64,000 bases of DNA. Source: an uncultured Pelagibacteraceae bacterium. GTDB lineage: Bacteria > Pseudomonadota > Alphaproteobacteria > Pelagibacterales > Pelagibacteraceae. This document shows, piece by piece, positions 19,358-28,836 of this stretch. Every line of letters begins with the position of its first letter. Position 1 is the first letter of the stretch. The notes under the pieces are model-generated. The model saw only the letters and a program-made list of their open reading frames with translations, was not told the DNA's origin and did not search any database. The position numbers and the translations under genes are program-made. The stretch lies in contig CACEOF010000003.1 of NCBI GenBank assembly GCA_902561095.1, forward strand, positions 41,349-105,348, read 5' to 3'.

Positions 19358-20830
19358 TTAAGTCCCACAAAAAGTTTGATACTTTTCTTTTGATACTGGA
19401 GCGGGTGTTTGAAATTTTGAGATATCAACTTTAGGATCATAAGGGCTTTGAGTCACTGACAATAATATATTAAGGGTATTGTAATTATTTTTCTCTGCAT
19501 CAGATAAAGCCTCTTCTACTTTATGATTTCTAGGAATGATGACTGGATTAACTTTTTTCATTAGTTTAAGTTGTTTTTCTTTATCAGAATTATTTAAACT
19601 TGATCTATTTTTCCATGTTTTTAACCAGTCTTCGAAACTTTTATTTTTATAAATTTCATCACCATTATAAATTCCCATTAAAAAACAAAATGTATTTGTG
19701 TAATCTGCTTTATTTTTTTCCATCCAATTAAGTAAAGAATTAATCAGCTTTAAGTCATCTTTATTATCACCAACCAAACCAAGTTTAGATTTCATCATAT
19801 TCAGCCATTTTTGTTCGTAAATATTTTGAAAATTGTCAATAATTTCAGTTGCAGTTTTAATAGCCTGAACTTCATTTTCATCAATTAGAGGAATCAAACA
19901 TTCAGCAAATCTAGCTAAATTCCATTTTCCAATTGCTGGCTGATTAGAAAATGCATATCTTCCAAATTTATCAATTGAGCTAAAAACGGTTTTAGGATCA
20001 TAGTAATCCATAAAAGCACAGGGTCCATAATCTATAGTTTCACCTGAAATTGCCATGTTATCAGTATTCATTACTCCGTGAATAAATCCAACTCGCATCC
20101 AATTAACTATTAGCTGACATTGTTTCTCAATTACCAAATTTAACAAATCTACAGCTTTTGTTTTGGAAGATTTAATTTCTGGAAAATGTCTATCAACTGT
20201 ATAATCAACTAACATCTTCAACTCATCAATATTTTGTTTTGCAGCGATGTATTGAAATGTTCCAACTCGAATATGACTAGAGGCAACTCTAGTTAATATT
20301 GCACCATCTAATAAATTTTCCCTTACAACCTTTTCTCCAGTTTTAGTCACAGCAAGACTTCTAGTTGTAGGAATATTTAATGAGTTTATTGCCTCACTAA
20401 TAATATATTCTCTTAGCATTGGTCCCAAAGCTGCACGACCATCACCGCCTCTTGAAAATGAAGTCCTGCCAGATCCTTTGAATTGAATATCATATCTTTT
20501 TTTTTTATTAGTTACATGCTCACCAATTAAAACTGCTCTTCCATCACCTAACATTGTAAAATGTCCAAATTGATGTCCTGCATAAGCTTGAGCTATTGAG
20601 CTTGTTCCTTCAGGCAGATTATTTCCTGCAAATAGAGCAGATAATTCATTTTTTTCTATTTTAGAAAAATTAAGCCCTAATTCCTTTGCCAAATTTTCAT
20701 TTAAGATAACCAACTCAGGTTTCAAAACTGAAACAGGTTTAATAATCTCCTTAAAAACTTTTGGTAACTTTGAATAAGAATTATCAAAATTCCATTTAAT
20801 ATAGTTTTTCACAGGTTTTATAGTTTCCAA
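19358..20830 (-). CDS. selO: Protein adenylyltransferase SelO (YdiU/UPF0061)
   Basis: AQAYAGHQFGHFTMLGDGRAVLIGE, SGRTSFSRGGDGRAALGPMLREY, C-terminal TFCGT. Confidence 0.9.
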   Translation of the reverse strand: METIKPVKNYIKWNFDNSYSKLPKVFKEIIKPVSVLKPELVILNENLAKELGLNFSKIEKNELSALFAGNNLPEGTSSIAQAYAGHQFGHFTMLGDGRAVLIGEHVTNKKKRYDIQFKGSGRTSFSRGGDGRAALGPMLREYIISEAINSLNIPTTRSLAVTKTGEKVVRENLLDGAILTRVASSHIRVGTFQYIAAKQNIDELKMLVDYTVDRHFPEIKSSKTKAVDLLNLVIEKQCQLIVNWMRVGFIHGVMNTDNMAISGETIDYGPCAFMDYYDPKTVFSSIDKFGRYAFSNQPAIGKWNLARFAECLIPLIDENEVQAIKTATEIIDNFQNIYEQKWLNMMKSKLGLVGDNKDDLKLINSLLNWMEKNKADYTNTFCFLMGIYNGDEIYKNKSFEDWLKTWKNRSSLNNSDKEKQLKLMKKVNPVIIPRNHKVEEALSDAEKNNYNTLNILLSVTQSPYDPKVDISKFQTPAPVSKEKYQTFCGT

Positions 20831-21393
20831 ATATTGTTTAAAATTTCCTCTCTTCTACAAGCTTTTTTGTATTCCAAATACCTTTGAAATTTTTTTACAT
20901 AAAAATCTTGGTGATAAACCTCAGCTTGGTAAAATTTATTAAAACTTCTTACGTAAGTGACGATTTCTTTATTAAATTTTTTCTCTAATTCACTAATACT
21001 ATTTTCTATGAGTTTTTTTTCCTCATTATTTTGATAAAAAGCAACTGATCTATAGCTATATCCTTTATCACAAAATTGCCCATAAGGATCGAAGGGATCT
21101 ATATTTTTCCAAAAAATATTTAGCAATTCTTTAAATGAAATGACTTTTTTGTCATAGATAATTTCAACAACTTCAAAATGGCCAGTCTTACCATAAACTA
21201 CTTCTTTGTAGGTTGGGTTTTCTGTAGTCCCACCAGAGTAACCCGATATTACCTTTTCAACTCCACTCAATTTTTCAAAGGACTCTTCCATGCACCAAAA
21301 ACACCCACCAGCAAAATATGCCTTATTTTTTTGGTTTGCTTCTGCTGCGGTAATGAAAGATATGATAAAAATTATGATAGTTAAAAATTTCAT
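20818..21393 (-). CDS. msrA: Peptide-methionine (S)-S-oxide reductase MsrA, probably exported
   Basis: AYFAGGCFWCMEESFEKLSGV, YHQDFY; N-terminal signal-peptide-like MKFLTIIIFIISFITAAEA. Confidence 0.92.
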   Translation of the reverse strand: MKFLTIIIFIISFITAAEANQKNKAYFAGGCFWCMEESFEKLSGVEKVISGYSGGTTENPTYKEVVYGKTGHFEVVEIIYDKKVISFKELLNIFWKNIDPFDPYGQFCDKGYSYRSVAFYQNNEEKKLIENSISELEKKFNKEIVTYVRSFNKFYQAEVYHQDFYVKKFQRYLEYKKACRREEILNNIWKL

Positions 21394-21431
21394 ACAACAT
21401 CATAAACAAAAAAAAAGAATTAAGTCTATGA

Positions 21432-21469
21432 TATTAAAGGTAGCTACTTTTTGTAAACTACCTTTAATA
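21432..21469 (-). terminator. Putative rho-independent terminator of fdh
   Basis: 12-bp inverted repeat TATTAAAGGTAG...CTACCTTTAATA 3' of fdh, with an A-run (T-run on the minus strand) near 21408-21416. Confidence 0.6.
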
Positions 21470-21483
21470 AGTATTAGTTTAAG

Positions 21484-22683
21484 TTATTTTTTTTTATATT
21501 TAGCCGCTTCTTCAGATCCACCTGTTGCCGATCCTTTACTGTATGAGTGAGCGCCCATTCCAGCTAATTGGCCATCTTTAACAATAAGATATTGATTTCT
21601 AATTTCACTACCTGCAAAGAAACATTCTAAAATTTCTCTTACGCCATCTGCATACCTCGTTTGAGCAGATAATGAAGTTCCAGAAGTGTGTGGTGTCATT
21701 CCATGATTGGGCATAGTTCTCCAAACATGATCATTTGGAGCTGGTTGTGGAAACCAAACGTCTCCTGCGTAACCACTTAATTGTCCACTTTTAAGAGCTT
21801 TTGCAATAGCCTCACGATTACAAATTTTACCTCTAGCAGTGTTAACAATGTATGCACCTTTTTTCATTTTACTTATCATTGCATCATCAAATAGGTTTTC
21901 AGTTTCTGGATGGAGTGGACAATTAATTGTCACCACATCACAGACTTTGACCATAGACTCTACAGACTCATGAAAAGTTAAATTTAATTCCTTTTCAACA
22001 CTTTCAGGTAGTTTATGTCTATCAAAGTAATGTAAATGTACATCAAATGGTTTCATCTTTCTAAGTGCATCTAATCCAATACGACCTGCGGCAACTGTTC
22101 CGATATGCATACCCTCAACGTCATAAGATCTTTGCACAGCATCTGCTATATTCCAACCACCTTCATTAACGATCCTATGTTGATTGTGATAATCTCTTAC
22201 CATTGAAACAATCATCATTACTATATGTTCTGCAACTGATCTTGAATTACAAAATGTAACTTCCACTACATCAATTTTGTTATCCATTGCTGCTTGTAAA
22301 TCAACATGGTCTGAACCAATTCCAGCAGTAATAGCCATTTTTAAATTTTTTGCTTTAGCAATTCTTTCTTTTGTTAAATAGTAAGGAAAAAATGGTTGAG
22401 ATATAACAATATCTGCATCAACGATATGTTTATCTGCTTCACATCCATCTCCATCTTTACTATTTGTTACAACAAATTCATGTCCATTAGACTCTAAATA
22501 TTTTCTTAATCCTAATCCTCCTGAAACACATCCTAATAATTCACCTGGTGTGAAGTCTCTACCTTTTGGACTTGGTAAAGTCATTCCATCTGGATATTTT
22601 TCTAATTTAGGAAGATCACTAAGTGGATATGATTTTGGCATTCCACCTTTAGGATCATCGTATAATACGCACAATATCTTCAT
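21484..22683 (-). CDS. fdh: NAD-dependent formate dehydrogenase
   Basis: MKILCVLYDDPKGGMPKSY, ITAGIGSDHVDLQAA, TFCNSRSVAEH, DVWFPQPAPNDHVWRTMPNHGMTPHTSGT. Confidence 0.95.
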   Translation of the reverse strand: MKILCVLYDDPKGGMPKSYPLSDLPKLEKYPDGMTLPSPKGRDFTPGELLGCVSGGLGLRKYLESNGHEFVVTNSKDGDGCEADKHIVDADIVISQPFFPYYLTKERIAKAKNLKMAITAGIGSDHVDLQAAMDNKIDVVEVTFCNSRSVAEHIVMMIVSMVRDYHNQHRIVNEGGWNIADAVQRSYDVEGMHIGTVAAGRIGLDALRKMKPFDVHLHYFDRHKLPESVEKELNLTFHESVESMVKVCDVVTINCPLHPETENLFDDAMISKMKKGAYIVNTARGKICNREAIAKALKSGQLSGYAGDVWFPQPAPNDHVWRTMPNHGMTPHTSGTSLSAQTRYADGVREILECFFAGSEIRNQYLIVKDGQLAGMGAHSYSKGSATGGSEEAAKYKKK

Positions 22684-22759
22684 TTAATCTCCTGTATGTA
22701 ATAAAATGTTAATTTATTTTTGGCCATCTAACCTTATTTTCATGAGGCTAGCAAACAAA

Positions 22760-23224
22760 TTATTTCTTAGAGGGATAATTTTTTTTTAGGATTAATCGAT
22801 TAATAATTATTGCAAAAATTAGAATAATTATTGAACCAGAAATCACAGGCGTCAATAAGTAGTCCACCGACACACTACCCATTATGACTATAATGGGATT
22901 TCCACCAGCTGGTGGATGAGTTACATTAAATAATATCATCAATCCAACACCAAAACCTACAGCCAAAGGGATAGTTAAATATAAAGGCAAAGGTATAAAG
23001 TATAAAAAAATCATTCCCACAATTGCAGTAAGAACGTGACCAAAGAAAACATTTTTTGGCTGAGCGAAAGGACTTTCTGGATATCCATAGAGTAGAACCA
23101 TTGAAGATCCAAAGGAAGCAATTAAAAATATTCCATACTGAGTTTTGTAAGTTAAAAGAGTAAGTATTCCAATTGTAATAATCGAAAAGAGTCCTGCGTA
23201 GAATGATTGCTTTAAATTCCCCAT
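22760..23224 (-). CDS. HPP family membrane protein
   Basis: ASFGSSMVLLYGYPESPFAQPKNVFFGH, NVTHPPAGGNPI. Confidence 0.88.
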   Translation of the reverse strand: MGNLKQSFYAGLFSIITIGILTLLTYKTQYGIFLIASFGSSMVLLYGYPESPFAQPKNVFFGHVLTAIVGMIFLYFIPLPLYLTIPLAVGFGVGLMILFNVTHPPAGGNPIIVIMGSVSVDYLLTPVISGSIIILIFAIIINRLILKKNYPSKK

Positions 23225-23227
23225 AAT

Positions 23228-23626
23228 TTAATTTGATATAATCTTTTTTAAGGCATTGAAAGGAAGAAGAATACATTCTTTTCTTGATAAATTTTTTTGA
23301 TCAAACAATTTACTTAAAAAAGACCATTTTTTTTCAATACTTTCTTGTTCTTTATTGAAAAAAGATTTTGCATAATCACAAAGCTCTTTAATTTTATTTT
23401 TTTTGGAGTTTATCAAATTTTTTGACAATAGACTTGCAGTAGCTTGACAATAAACACATGATTTTCCCTGGTAGCCAAAATCGACAAGTTTTTCATTTTT
23501 CATAACTAATTTAATTTCAATTTCATCACCACATAAAGGATTTTTGGATTTTGCAGCATGAGTGTAGTTTTTGATATTTTTGTTATTTTCCGTATCTGAA
23601 GCAATCTCTAAAATTTTTAAATCCAT
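23228..23626 (-). CDS. NifU/SufU-like iron-sulfur scaffold protein
   Basis: KNPLCGDEIEIKL...DFGYQGKSCVYCQATASLL. Confidence 0.75.
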   Translation of the reverse strand: MDLKILEIASDTENNKNIKNYTHAAKSKNPLCGDEIEIKLVMKNEKLVDFGYQGKSCVYCQATASLLSKNLINSKKNKIKELCDYAKSFFNKEQESIEKKWSFLSKLFDQKNLSRKECILLPFNALKKIISN

Positions 23627-23727
23627 ATAAATTTTTAATATTATTTCATATATATCACTGATTTTAAATTTAGATTTAAAATATATTTTTGTTGTAGAAA
23701 ATTCTATTTAGAATTAGATTTTGGCAT

Positions 23728-24633
23728 ATGATTGAGCTTAGAAGTCCCAAAATATCTATTCCAGTTGTTTTATTTGCAGGCTTACTGTGGTCATTTGGCC
23801 CGTTAGTTGTGAGATACATGGATAATCCGCAACTAGTCCCATGGCAGTATATTTTTGGAAGAGGTTTAACTATTTTCATTTTATTAAATCTTTATTTATT
23901 TTTTGAAGAAGGAAAAAATTTTTACAAAAATTATTTCAAAATAGGTTTATCAGGTATGATAGGTGGCTCTGGCCTAGGTGTTGCGATGATAACCTTTATT
24001 TATTCAATTACCAACACTAGTGCTGCGGTAACATTACTTTGTTTGGCTGCAATGCCTTTTTTTACGGCATTATTAGCTTTTTTGTTTTTAAAAGAAAAAA
24101 TTTCTTTAAATGTTTGGATTTCAATTGTCATAGCAACTGCTGGTATATTAATTATGGCACTTGGTAATACTAGTGAAAAATCTTTAATTGGATTTGTATT
24201 TGGTCTTACAGCTTCAATTGGTTTTTCAGTTTTTTCAGTGACATTAAGATGGAGAAAAGAAACTCCCAAATTTACAACAGTTGCTTTTGCAGGTTTCTTT
24301 TGTGTTTTTTTTTCATCTATAGCAATCATTACAAAAGATTTAGTATTTTTTTCGTCAAGCTATAATGGAACTTTATTTTCTTTACATGGAACCTTAGTCT
24401 GTTTTGGCCTAATATTATATTCAATTGGATCAAAAGCTATCCCTGCAGCAGAACTGACCTTGCTTTCTTTAACTGAAGTAATAGGTGGAATATTTTGGGT
24501 ATGGTTACCATTATTTGGCATAAATGAAGTTCCCACAACAAACACAATCATTGGCGGATTTTTTCTTTTTATCTCAATAGTTTATTACAGTTTAATTATG
24601 AGATGGAATAAAAGATACATCGCTTTAAATTAA
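23728..24633 (+). CDS. DMT/EamA family transporter
   Basis: Hydrophobic duplicated EamA protein. Confidence 0.8.
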   Translation: MIELRSPKISIPVVLFAGLLWSFGPLVVRYMDNPQLVPWQYIFGRGLTIFILLNLYLFFEEGKNFYKNYFKIGLSGMIGGSGLGVAMITFIYSITNTSAAVTLLCLAAMPFFTALLAFLFLKEKISLNVWISIVIATAGILIMALGNTSEKSLIGFVFGLTASIGFSVFSVTLRWRKETPKFTTVAFAGFFCVFFSSIAIITKDLVFFSSSYNGTLFSLHGTLVCFGLILYSIGSKAIPAAELTLLSLTEVIGGIFWVWLPLFGINEVPTTNTIIGGFFLFISIVYYSLIMRWNKRYIALN

Positions 24634-24636
24634 TCT

Positions 24637-25752
24637 ATGAACAAAAAAAATATGATCGTGAACAGTTGGAACGAGTGGGATCCATTAAAACATGTGATTG
24701 TTGGAAAAGCTGATGGCACCTGTATTCCAGCCCCTGAACCAGCACTTGATGCTAAAGTCCCTGAAGATAGTGATATGCGAGGCCAGTTTGGACCAAGAAC
24801 TAAAGATACAGTTGATAAAGCCAATCAACTTTTAGATGATTTCTCAAATATTCTTCAGAAAAGAGGAATTAAAGTTGATCGACCAACACCTATAAATTTT
24901 AATCAAAAAACATCTACTCCTGATTGGGAAGCAGAAACTATGTTTGGCTGTATGCCACCAAGAGATGTTTTGTTGACCGTTGGTAATGAAATTTTAGAAG
25001 CGACAATGAGCTATCGTTGTCGTTGGTTTGAATATTTATGTTACAGACCACTTCTACAAGATTATTACAATCAAGATCCAAATATGAGACATGAGTCTGC
25101 ACCAAAACCTAGATTGACAGACCTTGATTATAGAAAAGATTACTTATCAGATAAAATTGGAGTTCAGAAAAGATTAGAATGGACAGAAAAAAAACATTTT
25201 GTAACAACGGAGGAAGAACCACTATTTGATGCAGCTGATGTATTGAGATTTGGAAAAGATTTAGTAGTGCAACATGGTTTTACTACAAATCTAAAAGGTA
25301 TTGATTGGTTAAAACGACATTATAAAGGTCACAGAATTCATGCAGTGAACTTTCCTGGTGATCCATACCCAATCCACATTGATGCAACCTTCACACCAAT
25401 AAAAGAAGGTTTAATAATAAATAATCCTCAAAGAAGACTACCAAAAGAACAAAGAAAATTATTTGAAAATAATGGATGGGAAATAATTGATAGCGCACAA
25501 CCAGCACACAACGAACCGCCCCCATTATGCTATTCATCAACTTGGTTATCTATGAATGTGTTAGTTTTAGATTCTAAAACTGTGTGTGTTGAAAAAAGTG
25601 AGACTTATCAAGCAGAACAATTAGATAAACTTGGAATGGAAGTGGTTCCAGTAGAGCTACGAGATGCTTATGCATTTGGAGGAGGACTTCATTGTTGTAC
25701 TGCAGATGTATACCGAGAAGGTGAATTAAAGGATTATTTTCCTAAACAATAA
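24637..25752 (+). CDS. Glycine amidinotransferase (AGAT)-like amidinotransferase
   Basis: EPLFDAADVLRFGKDL, PIHIDATFTPIKEGLII, WLSMNVLVLDSKTVCV, GGGLHCCTADV, aligning from memory to AGAT active-site segments. Confidence 0.85.
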   Translation: MNKKNMIVNSWNEWDPLKHVIVGKADGTCIPAPEPALDAKVPEDSDMRGQFGPRTKDTVDKANQLLDDFSNILQKRGIKVDRPTPINFNQKTSTPDWEAETMFGCMPPRDVLLTVGNEILEATMSYRCRWFEYLCYRPLLQDYYNQDPNMRHESAPKPRLTDLDYRKDYLSDKIGVQKRLEWTEKKHFVTTEEEPLFDAADVLRFGKDLVVQHGFTTNLKGIDWLKRHYKGHRIHAVNFPGDPYPIHIDATFTPIKEGLIINNPQRRLPKEQRKLFENNGWEIIDSAQPAHNEPPPLCYSSTWLSMNVLVLDSKTVCVEKSETYQAEQLDKLGMEVVPVELRDAYAFGGGLHCCTADVYREGELKDYFPKQ

Positions 25753-25756
25753 GTCT

Positions 25757-25984
25757 CTAATTTGGATTTTGCTTTAAAAATTCTATATATTTTATAACTT
25801 CATCAAACTTTTCATCAGGGATATCTTTATAACTTGCATTAAATTTAGATTTAACACAAATAGCTACATGCGCATAAGCATTCCTACCTTTTGGATGATT
25901 AGGATGATCAGGTAATTGTCCGTCCAAATAATCGCCAGCTTCCTGAATAATTTTCCAGAGTTTACTTGCGTTTTCTTTATTCAT
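25757..25984 (-). CDS. Small hypothetical protein, HPKGRNAYAHV.../SYKDIPDEKFDEV motif
   Basis: 75 aa ORF; weak resemblance to the C-terminal module seen in some phage-type regulators. Confidence 0.6.
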   Translation of the reverse strand: MNKENASKLWKIIQEAGDYLDGQLPDHPNHPKGRNAYAHVAICVKSKFNASYKDIPDEKFDEVIKYIEFLKQNPN

Positions 25985-26100
25985 TCAACCTCAAATCTTG
26001 TTTTATCTTAAAATGTTCTAGTTTGGGGACTAGTTTGTTGCTTAAATTGATAATTCTTTAAGCGATTCGTTTTTAATGAAAGTTAAATAGTCTGCATAAC

Positions 26101-26140
26101 TAGTGTGAAGTAGTGTGAGGTAGTGTCAGGTAGGGTGTAC
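26101..26140. repeat. 10-bp degenerate tandem repeat (4 units)
   Basis: TAGTGTGAAG TAGTGTGAGG TAGTGTCAGG TAGGGTGTAC. Confidence 0.8.
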
Positions 26141-26142
26141 CA

Positions 26143-26211
26143 CTAGCACCCCAAATAATCGCCAGCTTCCTGAATAATTTTCCACAATTTAGTAGTATTA
26201 ATTTTGTTCAT
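26143..26211 (-). pseudogene. Truncated duplicate of the N-terminus of the 25757-25984 gene
   Basis: Encodes MNKINTTKLWKIIQEAGDYLGC*; 34-bp exact identity ccaaataatcgccagcttcctgaataattttcca at 25924-25957 and 26151-26184. Confidence 0.75.
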
Positions 26212-26232
26212 AAAAATCAAAATTTATATAAT
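26204..26232 (+). promoter_or_regulatory. Putative promoter of dddK-like gene
   Basis: TTGTTC (26204-26209), 17-bp spacer, perfect TATAAT (26227-26232), 11 nt before ATG 26244. Confidence 0.45.
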
Positions 26233-26243
26233 CTCAATCTAAT

Positions 26244-26624
26244 ATGATATTTGTAAAAAATTTTAATTCAATCTCCAATCAGGAATGGCAAACAAGTGAG
26301 AAATATCCTGGAGTGAGATGGAAGTTTTTAGTTGATGCAGATATTGATGGAAGCAAAGGAATCTCTTGTGGTTTTGCGGAAGTTTTACCGGGTGGAAAAT
26401 TAACTTTACATCATCATGCGCCAGACGAAATTTATGTAGTAACTGTTGGTTCTGCAACTTTAAACAAAGATGGTGAACTTGAAGAGATTAAAAAAGGGGA
26501 CGTTGTTTATATTTCTAATAATGCTAAACATGCACTTAAAAATAATAGCGATGAAACATTTGGATTTTATTGGCTTCTCCCTACAGATCGATTTAAAGAA
26601 GTTGAATATTTTTCTGATGAGTAA
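26244..26624 (+). CDS. dddK: Cupin DMSP lyase, DddK-like
   Basis: 126 aa cupin; MIFVKN...WQTSEKYPGVRWKFLVDADIDGSKGIS; residues H56, H58, E62, Y64, H96, Y122 coincide with recalled DddK metal/catalytic positions. Confidence 0.8.
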   Translation: MIFVKNFNSISNQEWQTSEKYPGVRWKFLVDADIDGSKGISCGFAEVLPGGKLTLHHHAPDEIYVVTVGSATLNKDGELEEIKKGDVVYISNNAKHALKNNSDETFGFYWLLPTDRFKEVEYFSDE

Positions 26625-26631
26625 AACAAAT

Positions 26632-27546
26632 TTAACTTAGACAATGAACACTAAAAAGTTTTTTGTCATCAACCCATGTCTTTTTTATTTTCCATCCAGC
26701 TTTATTAGCTAAGTTTTTGAAGGATTTAATTGTGTATTTATGAGAATTTTCAGTATGAATTTCTTCATTTTTTTTTATTAAATAACATGAACCATTAAAT
26801 CTAATATTATTTTTTTTTTTTGATTTTAGTCTCATCTCAATTCTTTTTTTTTGTTTATTATAAATTGCTAAGTGTTTATAGGAATTCAGATTTATATTTG
26901 CTCCTAATTCAGTATTGATTCTTTGTAAAATATTTTTATTGAATTTTGCAGTCACCCCTTTTTTATCATCATAAGCAGTAATTAGAGTTGGGATATCTTT
27001 TATTAAATCAGCACCAATGATAATTTTTTTTGCTTTAAATTTTGATTTTAACATTTTTAAAAATTTAACAGCATCCTTTTCTTCAAAATTACCAATAGTT
27101 GATCCAGGAAAAAATATAATTATATTTTCAGATGAGTTTATTTTAAAAGGTAGTTTATTATTTCTTGAAAAGTCATATCCTTTAGGAGTAATAGCTATTT
27201 TTGGAAATTTTTTTTTAAAACTTTTAGAGATCTTGTTTATATAATCCTCAGAAATATCCAAAGGTATATATTTTTTTGGTTTATCTAAACTGTTAAGAAA
27301 AATAGCTATTTTTTTGAAGTCTCCAGCACCTGGTTCAATTAAGACTGCCCTTTTCCCTATTTTATCAGCAATTTCAATTTTATTATCTTTTAAAATTTTT
27401 CTTTCAGTTCTTGTTGGGTAATATGTTTTTAACTTGGTAATTTGTTCAAAAAGTTTTGATCCGCGAAAGTCATAAAACCATTTAGAACTTAACTTCTTAT
27501 TTTTTTTACTTAAACCGAGACTTACTTCTTGTAGAAATGATCTCAT
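26632..27546 (-). CDS. egtD: L-histidine N(alpha)-methyltransferase EgtD
   Basis: SSKWFYDFRGSKLFEQITKLKTYYPTRTER, VLIEPGAGDFKK, IIFFPGSTIGNFE. Confidence 0.88.
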   Translation of the reverse strand: MRSFLQEVSLGLSKKNKKLSSKWFYDFRGSKLFEQITKLKTYYPTRTERKILKDNKIEIADKIGKRAVLIEPGAGDFKKIAIFLNSLDKPKKYIPLDISEDYINKISKSFKKKFPKIAITPKGYDFSRNNKLPFKINSSENIIIFFPGSTIGNFEEKDAVKFLKMLKSKFKAKKIIIGADLIKDIPTLITAYDDKKGVTAKFNKNILQRINTELGANINLNSYKHLAIYNKQKKRIEMRLKSKKKNNIRFNGSCYLIKKNEEIHTENSHKYTIKSFKNLANKAGWKIKKTWVDDKKLFSVHCLS

Positions 27547-28766
27547 TTAGCAAGTCGTAGTCCTGACATTTGCCATTTTTGATGAGGATAAAAGAAATTA
27601 CGATATGATTTTCTCATTTGGTTTTTTGGTGTGAGGCAAGACCCTCCCTTTAAAACCATCTGATTGACCATAAATTTACCATTGTACTCACTAATATCAT
27701 CATTGTGGTATTTAAATCCTGGATAAGGAGAAAAGTTAGAAGAAGTCCATTCCCAAACATGTCCCCAATGTTGATTTAAAGCCACACCATTTTTTTTTGA
27801 ATATGGCTGATATATCTTATCTTCTAAAAAATTTCCATGAATATGATCATTAGAAGCAACTTCCCATTCAAATTCTGTTGGAAGTCGTTTATTACTCCAT
27901 CTTGCGAAAGCGTCAGCTTCAAAATAGCTAATATTACTTACAGGCGCATTGATATCTATTTCTTTAATTCCGTTTAAAGTGAAGTGATACCATTTACTAT
28001 TTTCTTTTTTCCAGTAAAGAGGGGATTGCCAATTTTCCTGCTGACATGTTGAAAACCCATCTGACAACCAATGTTCACTTTTGTTATAACCATCATTATT
28101 GATAAACTCGATCCATTCACCATTTGTTACTAACTTGTTTGATATTTCAAAAGGTAGGATTAAAACTTCATGTTTAGGTCGCTCACAATCAAAGGAGAAA
28201 TTTTCATTGTCGGTGCCAACACTTCTAATAGCTTTTTCAAAACCGATCCATTTTTGTTTAATATTTTCATTTTCAATATCTTTTTTAGTTGGATCATATA
28301 TGGGACCAGTAGGATTGAAACTTAAACCATGTTGTAGATCTGTTAACATTAATTCTTGATGTTGCATTTCATGATGACAGCCTACCTCAATCATATTTAA
28401 GTATGAGTTGCTTGACTGACATACCTCTGTAATTCTATGGTTTATAGTTTTTCTATATTCCAGAACCTCCTCAATTCCTGGGCGTGAAATTATATTTCGA
28501 AGTGATCTTGTATATCTTGGGCCTGCTTTAACGTAATAGGAATTAAACAAATAATTATAATCTTCATTAAAATACTTATAATTAGATTTTATTTTGCTTA
28601 AGACAAATTTTTCAAAAAACCAAGTAGTATGCGCTAGATGCCATTTAATGGGTGATGCATCTTCCATTGATTGGATATTCATGTCCTCTGGACTCAAATT
28701 TTCAATAATTTTTATCGATTGATTTCGTGTTTTTTCAAAAAGAATCTGAATGTCGTTATTATTCAT
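27543..28766 (-). CDS. egtB: Ergothioneine biosynthesis sulfoxide synthase EgtB-like
   Basis: DinB-like PIKWHLAHTTWFFE, HHEMQHQELMLTDLQH, C-terminal FGE-sulfatase fold WEWTSSNFSPYPGF...VLKGGSCLTP. Confidence 0.88.
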   Translation of the reverse strand: MNNNDIQILFEKTRNQSIKIIENLSPEDMNIQSMEDASPIKWHLAHTTWFFEKFVLSKIKSNYKYFNEDYNYLFNSYYVKAGPRYTRSLRNIISRPGIEEVLEYRKTINHRITEVCQSSNSYLNMIEVGCHHEMQHQELMLTDLQHGLSFNPTGPIYDPTKKDIENENIKQKWIGFEKAIRSVGTDNENFSFDCERPKHEVLILPFEISNKLVTNGEWIEFINNDGYNKSEHWLSDGFSTCQQENWQSPLYWKKENSKWYHFTLNGIKEIDINAPVSNISYFEADAFARWSNKRLPTEFEWEVASNDHIHGNFLEDKIYQPYSKKNGVALNQHWGHVWEWTSSNFSPYPGFKYHNDDISEYNGKFMVNQMVLKGGSCLTPKNQMRKSYRNFFYPHQKWQMSGLRLAK

Positions 28767-28836
28767 AAAAGTATCTGTTTAAACTAACAATAAAGCTAAC
28801 ATACTTCACTTTACAAAACGACGCTGATCATTAGAT

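Noticed and set aside
22926-23276. 116-aa minus-strand ORF overlapping the HPP-family gene
   Set aside because: Out-of-frame overlap with two well-supported genes (HPP and NifU-like).
26100-26160. Possible CRISPR or integration att site
   Set aside because: Only four 10-bp degenerate units with no spacers; no tRNA 3' end or integrase gene nearby.
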